19,715 bases of DNA from assembly GCA_039680625.1 (NCBI GenBank), contig JBDKSN010000163.1:1-19715 (forward strand), in the 5' to 3' direction. Positions 8,255 through 15,924 of this stretch are shown one piece after another (position 1 is the stretch's first letter; each line of letters begins with the position of its first letter). The position numbers were made by a program, and so were the translations under genes. This DNA comes from JAAYDS01 sp039680625 (GTDB taxonomy: Bacteria; Chloroflexota; Anaerolineae; UBA1429). Below the pieces are notes generated by a model. It had not been told where the DNA came from, did not search any database, and worked only from the letters and a program-made list of their open reading frames with translations.

Positions 8255-8884
8255 ATGTCTACCCTCACCACGCTGCTCGCCCGCGCCGCCGCCGACCTCT
8301 CGGATGCGGCCCACGCCACCTGGTCGACCGATGAGCTGACCGCGCACCTGCGGCAGACGCTGCATCAGCTCGACCTGGCCGCGCCCGTGCCCACCGCCGC
8401 CGTGCTCACGCCCACGGCTGGTTCGCGCGAGCTGAGCCTGGCCTCGCTGGGCGCCATCGTCGCCCTGTTCGATGTGTGGTATCCCTACGCCGCCGCCGAG
8501 GCAGAGCAGCCGCCGCCGCGCATAGCCTGGCGCTGGCTCACCGCCGACACCCTCTGGCTCGAGCTGGACGAGCCGCCCGACGGCGTGCGGCAGGCGCGCG
8601 TGCTCTATGGCGCGCCGTACACGGTCGACGGCCTCGACGGCGCCAATCTCACTACGCTCGATCGCTATGGCGAGGATCTGCTGGTGCTGGGCGCCACGGC
8701 TGCGGCCGCCGAGCAACTCGCTTTGGCGCGCACGGGCGCCATCACCGTCACGACGGCTACTCCCGAGCAGTTGGCGGCCTGGGCGCGGTCGCGTCGGGCG
8801 CGGTTCGAGGCGGGGCTGGCGCGCCTCGCCGCCGGGCGGGCGCCGTCTGGCGACCCCCGCGCCTGCTGGCCAGAGGCGGTGTAG
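8255..8884 (+). CDS. Phage head-tail adaptor-like protein
   Basis: This 209-residue protein starts with a helix pair of the kind seen in phage gp6-like head-tail connector/adaptor proteins: a D-L-x-D segment followed by WSTDELTAHLRQTL (23-36). A beta-rich middle follows with DVWYPY (73-78), a PPPR segment (87-90) and a GLDGANLTTL stretch (126-135). The C-terminal helical region (about 138-192) is Ala- and Arg-rich. I recognise this layout from phage-type genes in Chloroflexota genomes, but this is recall of pattern rather than a search. The ATG at 8255 has AAAGGAG (8242-8248) in front. It is the first gene of a plus-strand block and its TAG stop lies 1 bp from the next ATG. The capsid and portal genes that usually accompany an adaptor are absent. 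Confidence 0.6.
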   Translation: MSTLTTLLARAAADLSDAAHATWSTDELTAHLRQTLHQLDLAAPVPTAAVLTPTAGSRELSLASLGAIVALFDVWYPYAAAEAEQPPPRIAWRWLTADTLWLELDEPPDGVRQARVLYGAPYTVDGLDGANLTTLDRYGEDLLVLGATAAAAEQLALARTGAITVTTATPEQLAAWARSRRARFEAGLARLAAGRAPSGDPRACWPEAV

Positions 8885-8885
8885 C

Positions 8886-9494
8886 ATGGAGATCCTCCGC
8901 GCGACCGTCGAGGCCTATGATGCGGCCACCCACACCGTGGCCGTGCGCCCCGCGCGGCACCCGGGCGCGTTGTTCACCGAGGTGCCCCTCGCCCGAGACT
9001 GCCCCGCCGAGCTGGCCCAGCCCGGCCAGGCCCTGGCCGTGGCCCTGTGGGACGATGGGTCGGCGCTGGCCCTCGCGCCCTATGCGGGCCTGGCCATCTG
9101 GCCGACCAGCGGCGCCGCCCACGAGCTGGGCAACACGCCGCTCGTCTCCACGGAGGCCAACCAAGAGATCGCCCACCCGGGCGTGGCCGTGACGCTAATC
9201 ACCGTGGTCACCAGCTACTTTTGGGTATGGCAGATGACCAACTGGAACACCGCCACGCTGCGTGCCCCGCTGGGCTATGTGCAGACCGAGCTGAACGGCG
9301 CGCCGCTGCCGCCGATGTCTCTGTTGGGCTACGCCTCGCAGGGCAAGTGGTACCCGCTGCCGCTGTGCTTTCGCACAGCACAAGCGTATCCGCCGGGGAA
9401 CTATGTCTTTCGACCGCGCTATCACTTTTACTTTGCGGGCGACAGCACCTATACCACATCGACCACGTTGAGCGTGATGGCGCTGCCCGCCTGA
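8886..9494 (+). CDS. Phage baseplate/spike-like protein with C-terminal beta domain
   Basis: This 202-residue protein appears to have two parts. Residues 1-66 (ATVEAYDAATHTVAVRP and on to ALAVALWDDGSALALAPY) read as a small beta-barrel of OB-fold style, as found at the base of tail spikes. Residues about 95-202 are rich in Tyr, Trp and Thr and end in alternating beta-strand residues (YVFRPRYHFYF, STTLSVMAL). That suits a beta-sandwich receptor-binding or appendage domain. The start lies one base after the upstream stop (TAGCATG), implying coupled translation. The TGA stop at 9492-9494 is followed by a strong AAGGAGGAGG (9511-9520) for the next gene. The role is inferred from fold impression and neighbours; no catalytic motif is seen. 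Confidence 0.5.
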   Translation: MEILRATVEAYDAATHTVAVRPARHPGALFTEVPLARDCPAELAQPGQALAVALWDDGSALALAPYAGLAIWPTSGAAHELGNTPLVSTEANQEIAHPGVAVTLITVVTSYFWVWQMTNWNTATLRAPLGYVQTELNGAPLPPMSLLGYASQGKWYPLPLCFRTAQAYPPGNYVFRPRYHFYFAGDSTYTTSTTLSVMALPA

Positions 9495-9523
9495 GGCGGC
9501 TGTGTAGGGAAAGGAGGAGGGAG

Positions 9524-9769
9524 ATGCGCACCGTCTCGGCAACGCTGCGAGCCGCCGGCCTGGACTGGAACGGCCGGCCAGTGGCCCGCGTCACCGTGCG
9601 CGACCGTCGCCTGCGCTGGCGGCCGCGCCTGGCCTATCCCGCCAACCGCGACACGCCCTATGTGGCCCAGGCCAGCTCGGGCGTGTGGATGCTCCGCGTC
9701 AAGACCGACGCCGCCGGCGACCTCTGGCTGGCGCGCATCGAGTCGGCCCGTGATCCGGGCGACGCGTGA
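9524..9769 (+). CDS. N-terminal piece of tail-hub-like protein, ended by an in-frame TGA
   Basis: This is an 81-residue frame with a very strong ribosome binding site, AAGGAGGAGG at 9511-9520. It begins MRTVSATLRAAG and continues with VARVTVRDRRLRWRP and WMLRVKTDAAGDLWLARI, a beta-rich N-terminal segment. It stops at TGA 9767-9769 right after DPGDA. The next codons, AAC ACC TGG, continue the same frame for another 600 codons with no further stop. By itself the piece has no recognisable complete domain. It most likely belongs to one 682-codon gene (9524-11572). The TGA could be a nonsense mutation, a sequencing error, a readthrough site, or a real end followed by reinitiation at GTG 9779. Confidence 0.6.
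   Translation: MRTVSATLRAAGLDWNGRPVARVTVRDRRLRWRPRLAYPANRDTPYVAQASSGVWMLRVKTDAAGDLWLARIESARDPGDA
9767..9769 (+). other. In-frame TGA splitting the tail-hub-like gene
   Basis: This TGA is the only stop in a frame that is otherwise open from 9524 to 11569. A Trp would fit here (DA-x-NTW), and TGG to TGA is a single transition. The flanking genes 8886-9494 and 9779-11572 themselves end in TGA, which argues against general reassignment of UGA. Confidence 0.75.
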
Positions 9770-9778
9770 AACACCTGG

Positions 9779-11572
9779 GTGCGCATCGCCAGCGGTGTGG
9801 CCGCGGCAGATGGCGACTGCGCCATCGCCACCTGGCAGGGCAAATGGTATACTTATTATATCAACAGTATCAACCGCGTGTATCGGCTCGTCTCCACCGA
9901 CAATGGCCTCACCTGGAGCGCGCCCACGCTGGTGCGCGCGTGCAGCCGGGCGGGCTTTGTCGCCGCGGCGGGCAACTGGGTCTTTTGCCAAGAGCACCAG
10001 GTGCACGCCTATGTGAGCGATCCGAATACGAGCGCGTTGAGCGGCCCTTTCACCCAGGTCTCGCCGACGACCAATGGCGGGCACGGCCTGGCCGCTACCC
10101 GCGACGCTGCCCCGGGCGACAGCAATCCGGCGGCGCCGCTGCGCCTGCTGTTCACCGTCAAGGGCGACGTCTGGGCGGTGACCTTCGACCCCGTCGCGCG
10201 GGCCTATGGCGCCGCTCGTCGCGTGGCCCCGGGCGCCGACCAAGAGCCTGCCGGCGCCGCCGACTATCGCTATCCCGCGCTGTGTTGCGTGTCGCCGGGG
10301 CAGCTCGTGGCCACCTGGATCGAGCGGCACGACGCCAGCCTCACGGGCGAGTCGGCCAGTTGGCGCTATCCGGTGGCGCGCATCAGCCTCGGCGGCGCCA
10401 GCGCGGGCGACGAGGCCCATCTCGGCAGTGAGGTGCCCCTGGCTGCGCCCGGAGAGACGATCGCGCGCATGGCCGCGCTGTTCGATGCCACCGAACAGAC
10501 CGTTTACCTGGGCAACGACCGCCTGGTGTTGACGGCGCGCACCTATAGCGAAGACCCCGTCTGGTGTATGCGCTTTGGACCCGAAGAGGTGCCCGAGTAC
10601 ACACTCTCGCAGCGGGCCAACCAGCCGGCGACGCTCACCGTGGCGCTCGCCGACCGCGAGGGAGAGTGGCCCTATCTAGGCGTCTATCGCTATGCCGAGG
10701 CGCCGCTCTGCCCGCTGGCCGAGGTCACCCTCGAACGCGGCTATGACACCGCCGCTGGCCGTGAGACGGTCGCCCTGCCGCCGTTCTATGTCACCCGCGT
10801 GCAGCGCACCGAGGGCCAAGAGGGCGGCTGGGTGCGGTTGACCTGCACCGACGCGCTGGGCCTGCTGGCGCTGTGGCGCGCGCCCGAGGCGCTGTTGTGG
10901 AAGGGACGCGCCATCCGCTGGCTGCTGGCCGAGCTGTGCGCGCGGGTGGGCTTGCGCTACCGCGATGCGGGCGAGGCGGCGCTGGGGCGCACCGTGCCGC
11001 TCTTTGCCCTGCCCGCCGGGCAGGCGGCGCTCGACGGCGTGCTCGCTCTGTTGCGCTTGGGCGGCTGCGTGGCTCGCGTGCACCCCGATGGCGCCCTGCA
11101 ACCGCTGCCCTGGCCGCAGGGCGCCTCGCCGACGATGACTATCGGCGCAAACGGCGAAGTGCGACGCGGCGCGTTCGGCCTGCAGGTGCTGGGCGCTGGG
11201 GGCCTGCGCCCAGCCACCAACGTGCGCATCAGCTCGGGCGGGGCCTATGCCGAGGGCGAGGCCATCGCCGACGCCTGGGCGCTGGGCCTGCGGCTCACCG
11301 AGGCGTTGCACGACGAGCGGATCGGCCTGGATACAACCATGGCCGCCACCGTGCGCGACCGCGAGCTGGCCCTGGCGGCGCTGGGCTGGCGCGCCGATGA
11401 GGCGACGATCCCCTTGCGCGTCGACCTCGATCTGTGGGATGCGGCCACCCTGCACTGCGCGGCGACCGAGCGCGTGGGCGAGGCGCAGGGGCGCATCGTC
11501 ACCGGCCTCTGCGAGCGGCGCGTGGCCCGCACGGGCGTGGCTGAGCTGGAGGTGACGCTCGGCCGCGCGTGA
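9779..11572 (+). CDS. Tail-hub/tail-tip-like protein with N-terminal Asp-box (sialidase-like) propeller domain
   Basis: The frame reads 597 residues from GTG 9779, which has no convincing ribosome binding site. It is in frame with 9524-9769 across a single TGA. Residues 1-262 form repeated beta-sheet segments. They include STDNGLTW (39-46), an exact Asp-box (S-x-D-x-G-x-T-W) as found in sialidase/BNR beta-propellers. From about 270 on, the protein resembles phage tail hub/minor tail proteins (YTLSQRANQPATLTVALAD at 274-292, then a PPFYVTRVQR segment), and the rest is an alpha/beta region. Sialidase catalytic residues such as the RIP arginine motif were not identified, so glycan binding is more likely than cleavage. 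It ends in TGA at 11570-11572 and is followed by a hairpin. Expression probably needs readthrough, reinitiation or repair of the upstream TGA. Confidence 0.55.
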   Translation: MRIASGVAAADGDCAIATWQGKWYTYYINSINRVYRLVSTDNGLTWSAPTLVRACSRAGFVAAAGNWVFCQEHQVHAYVSDPNTSALSGPFTQVSPTTNGGHGLAATRDAAPGDSNPAAPLRLLFTVKGDVWAVTFDPVARAYGAARRVAPGADQEPAGAADYRYPALCCVSPGQLVATWIERHDASLTGESASWRYPVARISLGGASAGDEAHLGSEVPLAAPGETIARMAALFDATEQTVYLGNDRLVLTARTYSEDPVWCMRFGPEEVPEYTLSQRANQPATLTVALADREGEWPYLGVYRYAEAPLCPLAEVTLERGYDTAAGRETVALPPFYVTRVQRTEGQEGGWVRLTCTDALGLLALWRAPEALLWKGRAIRWLLAELCARVGLRYRDAGEAALGRTVPLFALPAGQAALDGVLALLRLGGCVARVHPDGALQPLPWPQGASPTMTIGANGEVRRGAFGLQVLGAGGLRPATNVRISSGGAYAEGEAIADAWALGLRLTEALHDERIGLDTTMAATVRDRELALAALGWRADEATIPLRVDLDLWDAATLHCAATERVGEAQGRIVTGLCERRVARTGVAELEVTLGRA

Positions 11573-11585
11573 GAGCCGACATCCA

Positions 11586-11625
11586 CATCACGCCCCTCAC
11601 GGTTTGCGCCGCGAGGGGCGTGGTG
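11586..11625. terminator. Hairpin between convergent genes, candidate bidirectional terminator
   Basis: Arms CATCACGCCCCTC (11586-11598) and GAGGGGCGTGGTG (11613-11625) pair over 13 bp with one G-U. The 14-nt loop contains a further CGG/CCG pairing. It lies 13 nt after the plus-strand stop at 11572 and 15 nt from the minus-strand stop at 11641. No long T run follows on either strand. Confidence 0.6.
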
Positions 11626-11640
11626 TTTGTGGCCCTTGGC

Positions 11641-13062
11641 TTAGGCCTCGATCGCCACCTGCTCCAGGTACGCCTTGCCGCAGGCCTCGGCGTAGCGCGC
11701 TACCTGGCGCCGCGTCGCGCCCACGCCCTCGCGCGTCGATGCCGAGACGGGCACCGTCTCGGGCGCCGGCCCCTCGGCCAGTAGCTCGTACAGCACGCGG
11801 CCATCCATCGTCGCTGGTGGGACAATGCCCAGCAGGTGGAGCACCGTCGGCGCTAGGTCGACGATGCCGCAGGGCACGTCAGACACCGTCTGCCGCTTGA
11901 TCCCCGCACCCCAGGCCACAAGGGTGTTGTGCAGCGCATAGGGGCTCGTCGAGCCGTGCGTGGCCACGTTGCCGCCGCTGCGCCCGGCCACCAGCCCGGG
12001 CACTCCCTCGCCGTTGACGCCATCCGACCAGCGCGGCGAGTACATGAGCGGCGCCGCTCGCCGGTGCCCTCCTCCCGCGGCGCTCTGCGGCAGCGCCCCC
12101 GAGCAAGCCACGCCCGGAGCGCACCACAGGTCATCGCGCACGAACACGGCGCTGACCCAGGGCTGTTCGAGCAACCAGCTGGCCAGCTCGCCCACACGGG
12201 GCAGGGTGGCGGCGTCGAGGTACAGGCTGTTGCTGGCGCGCACCACATCGGTCGAGTCGGGCGTGGCCTTGAAGCCCGCCTCGATGAGCGCCGCCTGCAC
12301 GGGGTGCTCATAGCCGATGGTGTCGAACCCGTGATCCGACAGGCAAAAGACCGTGAGCGGCTCGTCGAGCGTGGCGCTCAGCTCGATCACCAGCGCCTCG
12401 ACCTCGGCATCCACGTGGCGCAGCATAGCCACGGCCTCGGCAGAGCGCAGGCCATAGCCGTGTTGCGCGTGATCCGGCTCGGTGAGCCAGAGGGTGACCA
12501 CGTCGGGCGCGGTCGCTGGCAGCAGCACCTCGCGCAGCGCGTCGATGACGAGGCGGTTGCGCGTCACCGAATCGGCCTGGTCGTCGCCAAAGGCGCGATA
12601 GCGTGCCCGTAGCTCAGCGGCAAAGGCCGCTGGCCAGGCCACCGCCCAGTTGACGATCGGGCCGGTGACCGTCGGGTTGGTGAGGTAGGTAGTGCCGGGC
12701 GAGCCCGACCCGCCCGAGGCCATGCGGCGGCCATGTTGTTGAAGCACCTGGCCCAGGGTGGGCGCGGTGAGCAGCGGGCCGCCCTCGGCGTCGGCCATGG
12801 CCTGTAGCAGGCGCCAATCGGCGCACGAGAACGGCTTGGCTGGGTCGACGGCGGGCACATACAGCTCGTTGTCGACCAAGCCATGCTTGGCCGGATAGCA
12901 GCCCGTGGTCAGCGCCGCCGCGTTGATGCGCGTGGCGCTGGGCCACACGGCGTGGCTCGAGCGGCAAAACACGCCCTCGCGGCCCATGCGCGCCAGGTAG
13001 GGCGTGAGGTCATCGCCGATCATGTCGGGCCGCAGCCCATCCCACACGACTAGCAGGATCAT
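11641..13062 (-). CDS. Type I phosphodiesterase / nucleotide pyrophosphatase (alkaline phosphatase superfamily)
   Basis: This 473-residue protein has the two-metal site of the NPP family. Asp8 is in VVWDGLRPDM, Thr44 is the probable nucleophile in WPSATRINAAAL, Asp197 and His201 are in TEPDHAQHG, Asp243-His244 are in LSDHGFD, and His369 is in ATHGSTSPY. The family hydrolyses phosphodiester or pyrophosphate bonds in nucleotides, phospholipids or sugar-phosphate adducts; the actual substrate is not readable. No N-terminal signal peptide is present: the first strand is already the catalytic MILLVVWDG. The ATG at 13062 has only a weak purine-rich leader. It lies 41 bp downstream of three esterase genes in the same orientation and is probably the last gene of that operon. 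It is convergent with the phage-like block. Confidence 0.88.
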   Translation of the reverse strand: MILLVVWDGLRPDMIGDDLTPYLARMGREGVFCRSSHAVWPSATRINAAALTTGCYPAKHGLVDNELYVPAVDPAKPFSCADWRLLQAMADAEGGPLLTAPTLGQVLQQHGRRMASGGSGSPGTTYLTNPTVTGPIVNWAVAWPAAFAAELRARYRAFGDDQADSVTRNRLVIDALREVLLPATAPDVVTLWLTEPDHAQHGYGLRSAEAVAMLRHVDAEVEALVIELSATLDEPLTVFCLSDHGFDTIGYEHPVQAALIEAGFKATPDSTDVVRASNSLYLDAATLPRVGELASWLLEQPWVSAVFVRDDLWCAPGVACSGALPQSAAGGGHRRAAPLMYSPRWSDGVNGEGVPGLVAGRSGGNVATHGSTSPYALHNTLVAWGAGIKRQTVSDVPCGIVDLAPTVLHLLGIVPPATMDGRVLYELLAEGPAPETVPVSASTREGVGATRRQVARYAEACGKAYLEQVAIEA

Positions 13063-13103
13063 CTCTCGCCCCTCGAGGCGTGGCGGGTGTTGGGGCGCTC
13101 GGG

Positions 13104-13934
13104 TCAGCCGAGCAGGCCCAGGTCTTGCATCCAGGCCTCAAAGGCCTTGGGCCAACCGGCGCAGGCGCCGCCATAGACGCCCAGGCCAAAGCCGTGGCCG
13201 CCCTTGGCATAGTGATGGACCTCAAAGGGCACGCCCGCGGCCTTCCACGTGCGCGCAAACTTGATCCAGGTGGCGTCGGGGTCGGCGAACAGGCCGTCGT
13301 CGTTGGCCTGCATCATAAAGAGCGGCGGCAGGGCGGGCAGCTTCTCGGGCCAGACGGCAAAGGCGCCATAGAACAGGCCGATGAAATCTGGCCGGCAACT
13401 GACCCGCTCGATCGGGTCGATCGCCTTGGCATCACCCTCGTCGCTGTTGAGCGTGGTCGACGCGGTGAGGTGGCTCCCTGCCGAAAAGCCGCACATGCCG
13501 ATGCGCTGTGGGTCGATGCCCCACTCGGCCGCGCGAGCGCGCACCGTGCGCACGGCGCGCTGGCCGTCGCTCAAGATGGCGCCCCACACGGCGGGGTTCA
13601 TCTCCAAACCCATGCCCTTCTCGGGGTCGGGGCGCACGCGGTATTTGAGCACAAAGGCGGTGACGCCGAACGAGTTGAGCCACTTGGCCACGTCATAGCC
13701 CTCTTTGTCGATGGCCAAGAGCACATAGCCGCCGCCGGGCGCCACAACCATGGCTGTGCCGTTGGGCTTGTCGGCGGGGTAGACGGTCAATGTGGGGTCG
13801 ATCACATAGCGCACGACGCGGTTGAGCCTGCCCGGCAGGGGCATGTTGGTGTCCTCTTCCCAGCTCTCGACGCCGCCCTTCTTGAACGAATAGGTAGGCC
13901 CGGCGGGCCACAACGGCAGCTCATAGGGTTCCAT
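13104..13934 (-). CDS. Alpha/beta-hydrolase esterase, paralogue A (acetyl-esterase type)
   Basis: This 276-residue alpha/beta hydrolase resembles the Aes / acetylxylan-esterase-like group. VAPGGGY (64-70) is the oxyanion-hole loop. The nucleophile is Ser151 in GFSAGS, the acid is Asp212 or Asp213 in QANDDGLF, and the catalytic His is His247 in KGGHGFG. It probably removes acetyl groups from sugars or small esters. The start at 13934 has GGAG-rich sequence (GAGGAGAC) upstream. It is the third of three tandem copies and the most diverged: the N-terminal 60 residues and the stretch after RVRP differ from the other two. There is no signal peptide, so it is presumably cytoplasmic, acting on imported acetylated oligosaccharides. 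The acyl specificity is inferred. Confidence 0.85.
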   Translation of the reverse strand: MEPYELPLWPAGPTYSFKKGGVESWEEDTNMPLPGRLNRVVRYVIDPTLTVYPADKPNGTAMVVAPGGGYVLLAIDKEGYDVAKWLNSFGVTAFVLKYRVRPDPEKGMGLEMNPAVWGAILSDGQRAVRTVRARAAEWGIDPQRIGMCGFSAGSHLTASTTLNSDEGDAKAIDPIERVSCRPDFIGLFYGAFAVWPEKLPALPPLFMMQANDDGLFADPDATWIKFARTWKAAGVPFEVHHYAKGGHGFGLGVYGGACAGWPKAFEAWMQDLGLLG

Positions 13935-14008
13935 GTTGTCTCCTCGATCTCCTGATGATCATCCCTTGGCCCAATGGTGAGACGAACGGGCGCGCGCAGC
14001 GCCGCTGC

Positions 14009-14848
14009 TCAGCCGATGATGCCCAGATCCTTGAGCCACGCGGCCATGGCCGTGGGCCAGCCCGACACCGCGCCGCCATAGACGCCCAGGCCAAAGCCAT
14101 GGCCGCCCTTGGCATAGAAATGCACCTCCACGGGCACGCCCGCGGCCTTCCACGTGTGGACGAACGCGGCCCAGCCGTCGGGTTCGCCAAAGAAGGGGTC
14201 GTCGACGGCCTGCATCATAAAGAGCGGCGGCAGCGCGGGCAGCTTCTCGGGCCACTGGGCGCGTGGCCCATAGAGCAAGCCGACGAAATCCGGCCGGCTG
14301 CTCACACGCTCGATGGGGTCGGCGGCCGTCGAGTCGCCCTCGTCGCTGTCGAGGAGCGTCTGCGCCGTGAGCACGCTCCCCGCTGAAAAGCCGCACATGC
14401 CGATGCGCTGCGGGTCGACGCCCCACTCGGCGGCGCGAGCGCGCACCGTGCGCACAGCGCGCTGGCCATCGCTCAAGATGGCCCCCCAGATGCCCGGGTG
14501 TAGCTCGAGCGCGGGGCCGTTGTCGGCGGTGGGTGTGGGCCGCACGCGATACTTGAGCACTACCGCCGTCACGCCCAGCGTGTTGAGCCACTGGGCGACG
14601 TCATAGCCTTCCTTGTCGATGGCGAGCAGGCTAAAGCCGCCGCCCGGGGCGACGATCATCGCCGCGCCGGTCGCTCGGTCGGCGGGCGCGGGGAACACCT
14701 TGAGCGTGGGCGTGGTCACATTGCGCACCACGCGGTTGACCACGCCGGGCCGGGGCATCACATCGTCGTCGGTCCACGCCTCCGCGGCGTCATTGCGAAA
14801 GACGTAGGTTGGCCCGTCGGGCCAGAGCAAGACCTCGAATGGCTCCAT
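14009..14848 (-). CDS. Alpha/beta-hydrolase esterase, paralogue B
   Basis: This is the middle copy of the tandem trio, 279 residues. It keeps the full set of catalytic features: VAPGGGF (66-72), Ser155 in GFSAGS, Asp216/Asp217 in QAVDDPFF and His250 in KGGHGFG. It is closest to paralogue C; both share WTDDDVMPRPGVVNR near residue 25-39 and the following strand up to the oxyanion loop. The ATG at 14848 is preceded by AAAGGAGAT. The gap to paralogue A is 74 bp and to C 42 bp, consistent with one transcript. The differences around the acid residue (VDDPFFGEPDGW against NDDGLFADPDAT in A) suggest different substrates for the copies, which is inference. Confidence 0.85.
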   Translation of the reverse strand: MEPFEVLLWPDGPTYVFRNDAAEAWTDDDVMPRPGVVNRVVRNVTTPTLKVFPAPADRATGAAMIVAPGGGFSLLAIDKEGYDVAQWLNTLGVTAVVLKYRVRPTPTADNGPALELHPGIWGAILSDGQRAVRTVRARAAEWGVDPQRIGMCGFSAGSVLTAQTLLDSDEGDSTAADPIERVSSRPDFVGLLYGPRAQWPEKLPALPPLFMMQAVDDPFFGEPDGWAAFVHTWKAAGVPVEVHFYAKGGHGFGLGVYGGAVSGWPTAMAAWLKDLGIIG

Positions 14849-14890
14849 CGCGATCTCCTTTATGTTGGGAATGCGCCAGGGCCGCTCGCC

Positions 14891-15727
14891 CTAGGCGATG
14901 ATGCCCAAGTCCCTCAACCACGCGGCCATCGCCATGGGCCAGCCCGACACCGCGCCGCCATAGACGCCCAGGCCAAAGCCGTGGCCGCCCTTGGCATAGT
15001 GGTGCAACTCAACGGGCACGCCCTGGGCGCGCCAGCCGCGGACAAAGCGCAGAAAAGTGGTGTCGGCGTCGGCAAAGAGGCGGTCGTCGTCAGCCTCGAC
15101 GATGAACGCGGGCGGCAGGGGTGGTACTTCCTCGGGCCAGTCGCCGCGCGCGCCATAGATCAGCCCGACGAAATCCGGCCGGCAGCTGACGCGCTCGATG
15201 GGGTCGGCCGCTGTCGAGTCGCCGGCGTCGCTGTGCAGCGTAGTCTGCGCCGTCAAGCGACTGCCGGCTGAAAAGCCCATCATGCCGACGCGTTGCGGGT
15301 CGACGCCCCACTCGGCCGCACGAGCGCGCACTGTGCGCACGGCACGCTGGCCGTCGCTCAAGATAGCGCCCCACACCGCAGGATGGATCGGCGTGGCCAT
15401 GTCGCGGTGCGCATCTGGCCGCACGCGGTACTTGAGTACCACGGCCGTCACGCCCAGCGTGTTGAGCCACTGCGCGACGTCATAGCCCTCCTTGTCGATG
15501 GCCAGCAGCATCATGCCGCCACCCGGGGCGACGATCATGGCGGCGCCGGTGGCTCGGTCGGCGGGCGCGGGGAACACGGTCAGCGTCGGCTCGCTCACAT
15601 AGCGCACGATCCGGTTGACCACACCGGGCCGTGGCATCACATCGTCATCGGTCCAGGTCTCAACGCCGCCGGGCTTGAAAGCGTAGGTGGGGCCAGCGGG
15701 CCAAAGTGAGCACTCGTTTGGGTTCAT
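14891..15727 (-). CDS. Alpha/beta-hydrolase esterase, paralogue C
   Basis: This is the first copy of the trio, 278 residues. Catalytic features are VAPGGGM (66-72), Ser154 in GFSAGS, an Asp within EADDDRLF (211-218) and His249 in KGGHGFG. It differs from B and A between residues 190 and 215: WPEEVPPLPPAFIVEADDD replaces WPEKLPALPPLFMMQA. The ATG at 15727 has TAGGAGG upstream at normal spacing. A well-formed promoter (15814-15842) lies about 90 bp upstream, so this is the leading gene of the esterase-phosphodiesterase operon. There is no signal peptide. It is probably a deacetylase for sugars; other short-chain esters are possible. Confidence 0.85.
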   Translation of the reverse strand: MNPNECSLWPAGPTYAFKPGGVETWTDDDVMPRPGVVNRIVRYVSEPTLTVFPAPADRATGAAMIVAPGGGMMLLAIDKEGYDVAQWLNTLGVTAVVLKYRVRPDAHRDMATPIHPAVWGAILSDGQRAVRTVRARAAEWGVDPQRVGMMGFSAGSRLTAQTTLHSDAGDSTAADPIERVSCRPDFVGLIYGARGDWPEEVPPLPPAFIVEADDDRLFADADTTFLRFVRGWRAQGVPVELHHYAKGGHGFGLGVYGGAVSGWPMAMAAWLRDLGIIA

Positions 15728-15813
15728 GAGCAGCCTCCTAGGGCACCACGCATCTTGCGGCGGCAGACACTCGATGCCGCACCGCCACGGTTCGGATGAG
15801 AGACACGCGGCAC

Positions 15814-15842
15814 ATTCTAGAGGCGGGCACGGGCAACGTCAA
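15814..15842 (-). promoter_or_regulatory. Strong predicted promoter of the esterase operon
   Basis: On the minus strand TTGACG (15837-15842) is separated by exactly 17 nt from TAGAAT (15814-15819). Both hexamers match sigma70 consensus at five of six positions. The predicted leader to the ATG at 15727 is about 80 nt. Confidence 0.75.
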
Positions 15843-15884
15843 GGCTACTGTGGATGTGCACTTGGCGCAATTCACAAGCACTGC

Positions 15885-15907
15885 ATTCCTGTCATTACGA
15901 CAGGAAT
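15885..15907. promoter_or_regulatory. 23-bp inverted repeat, candidate operator
   Basis: Perfect 9-bp arms ATTCCTGTC (15885-15893) and GACAGGAAT (15899-15907) flank a 5-bp centre. It lies between the divergent promoters of the esterase operon and the secreted-protein gene, about 40 bp upstream of the plus-strand -10. The short spacing suits a dimeric DNA-binding protein; an RNA hairpin is the alternative. Confidence 0.5.
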
Positions 15908-15924
15908 CGTCTATTCTACACGTC

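Noticed and set aside
9767..9810. TGA as a selenocysteine codon
   Set aside because: No convincing bacterial SECIS hairpin directly after the codon, and no redox motif in this structural-type protein.
8255..11572. General UGA-to-Trp recoding in the phage-like cassette
   Set aside because: Two genes of the same cassette end in TGA at sensible ends (9494 and 11572), and Trp is otherwise written TGG throughout.
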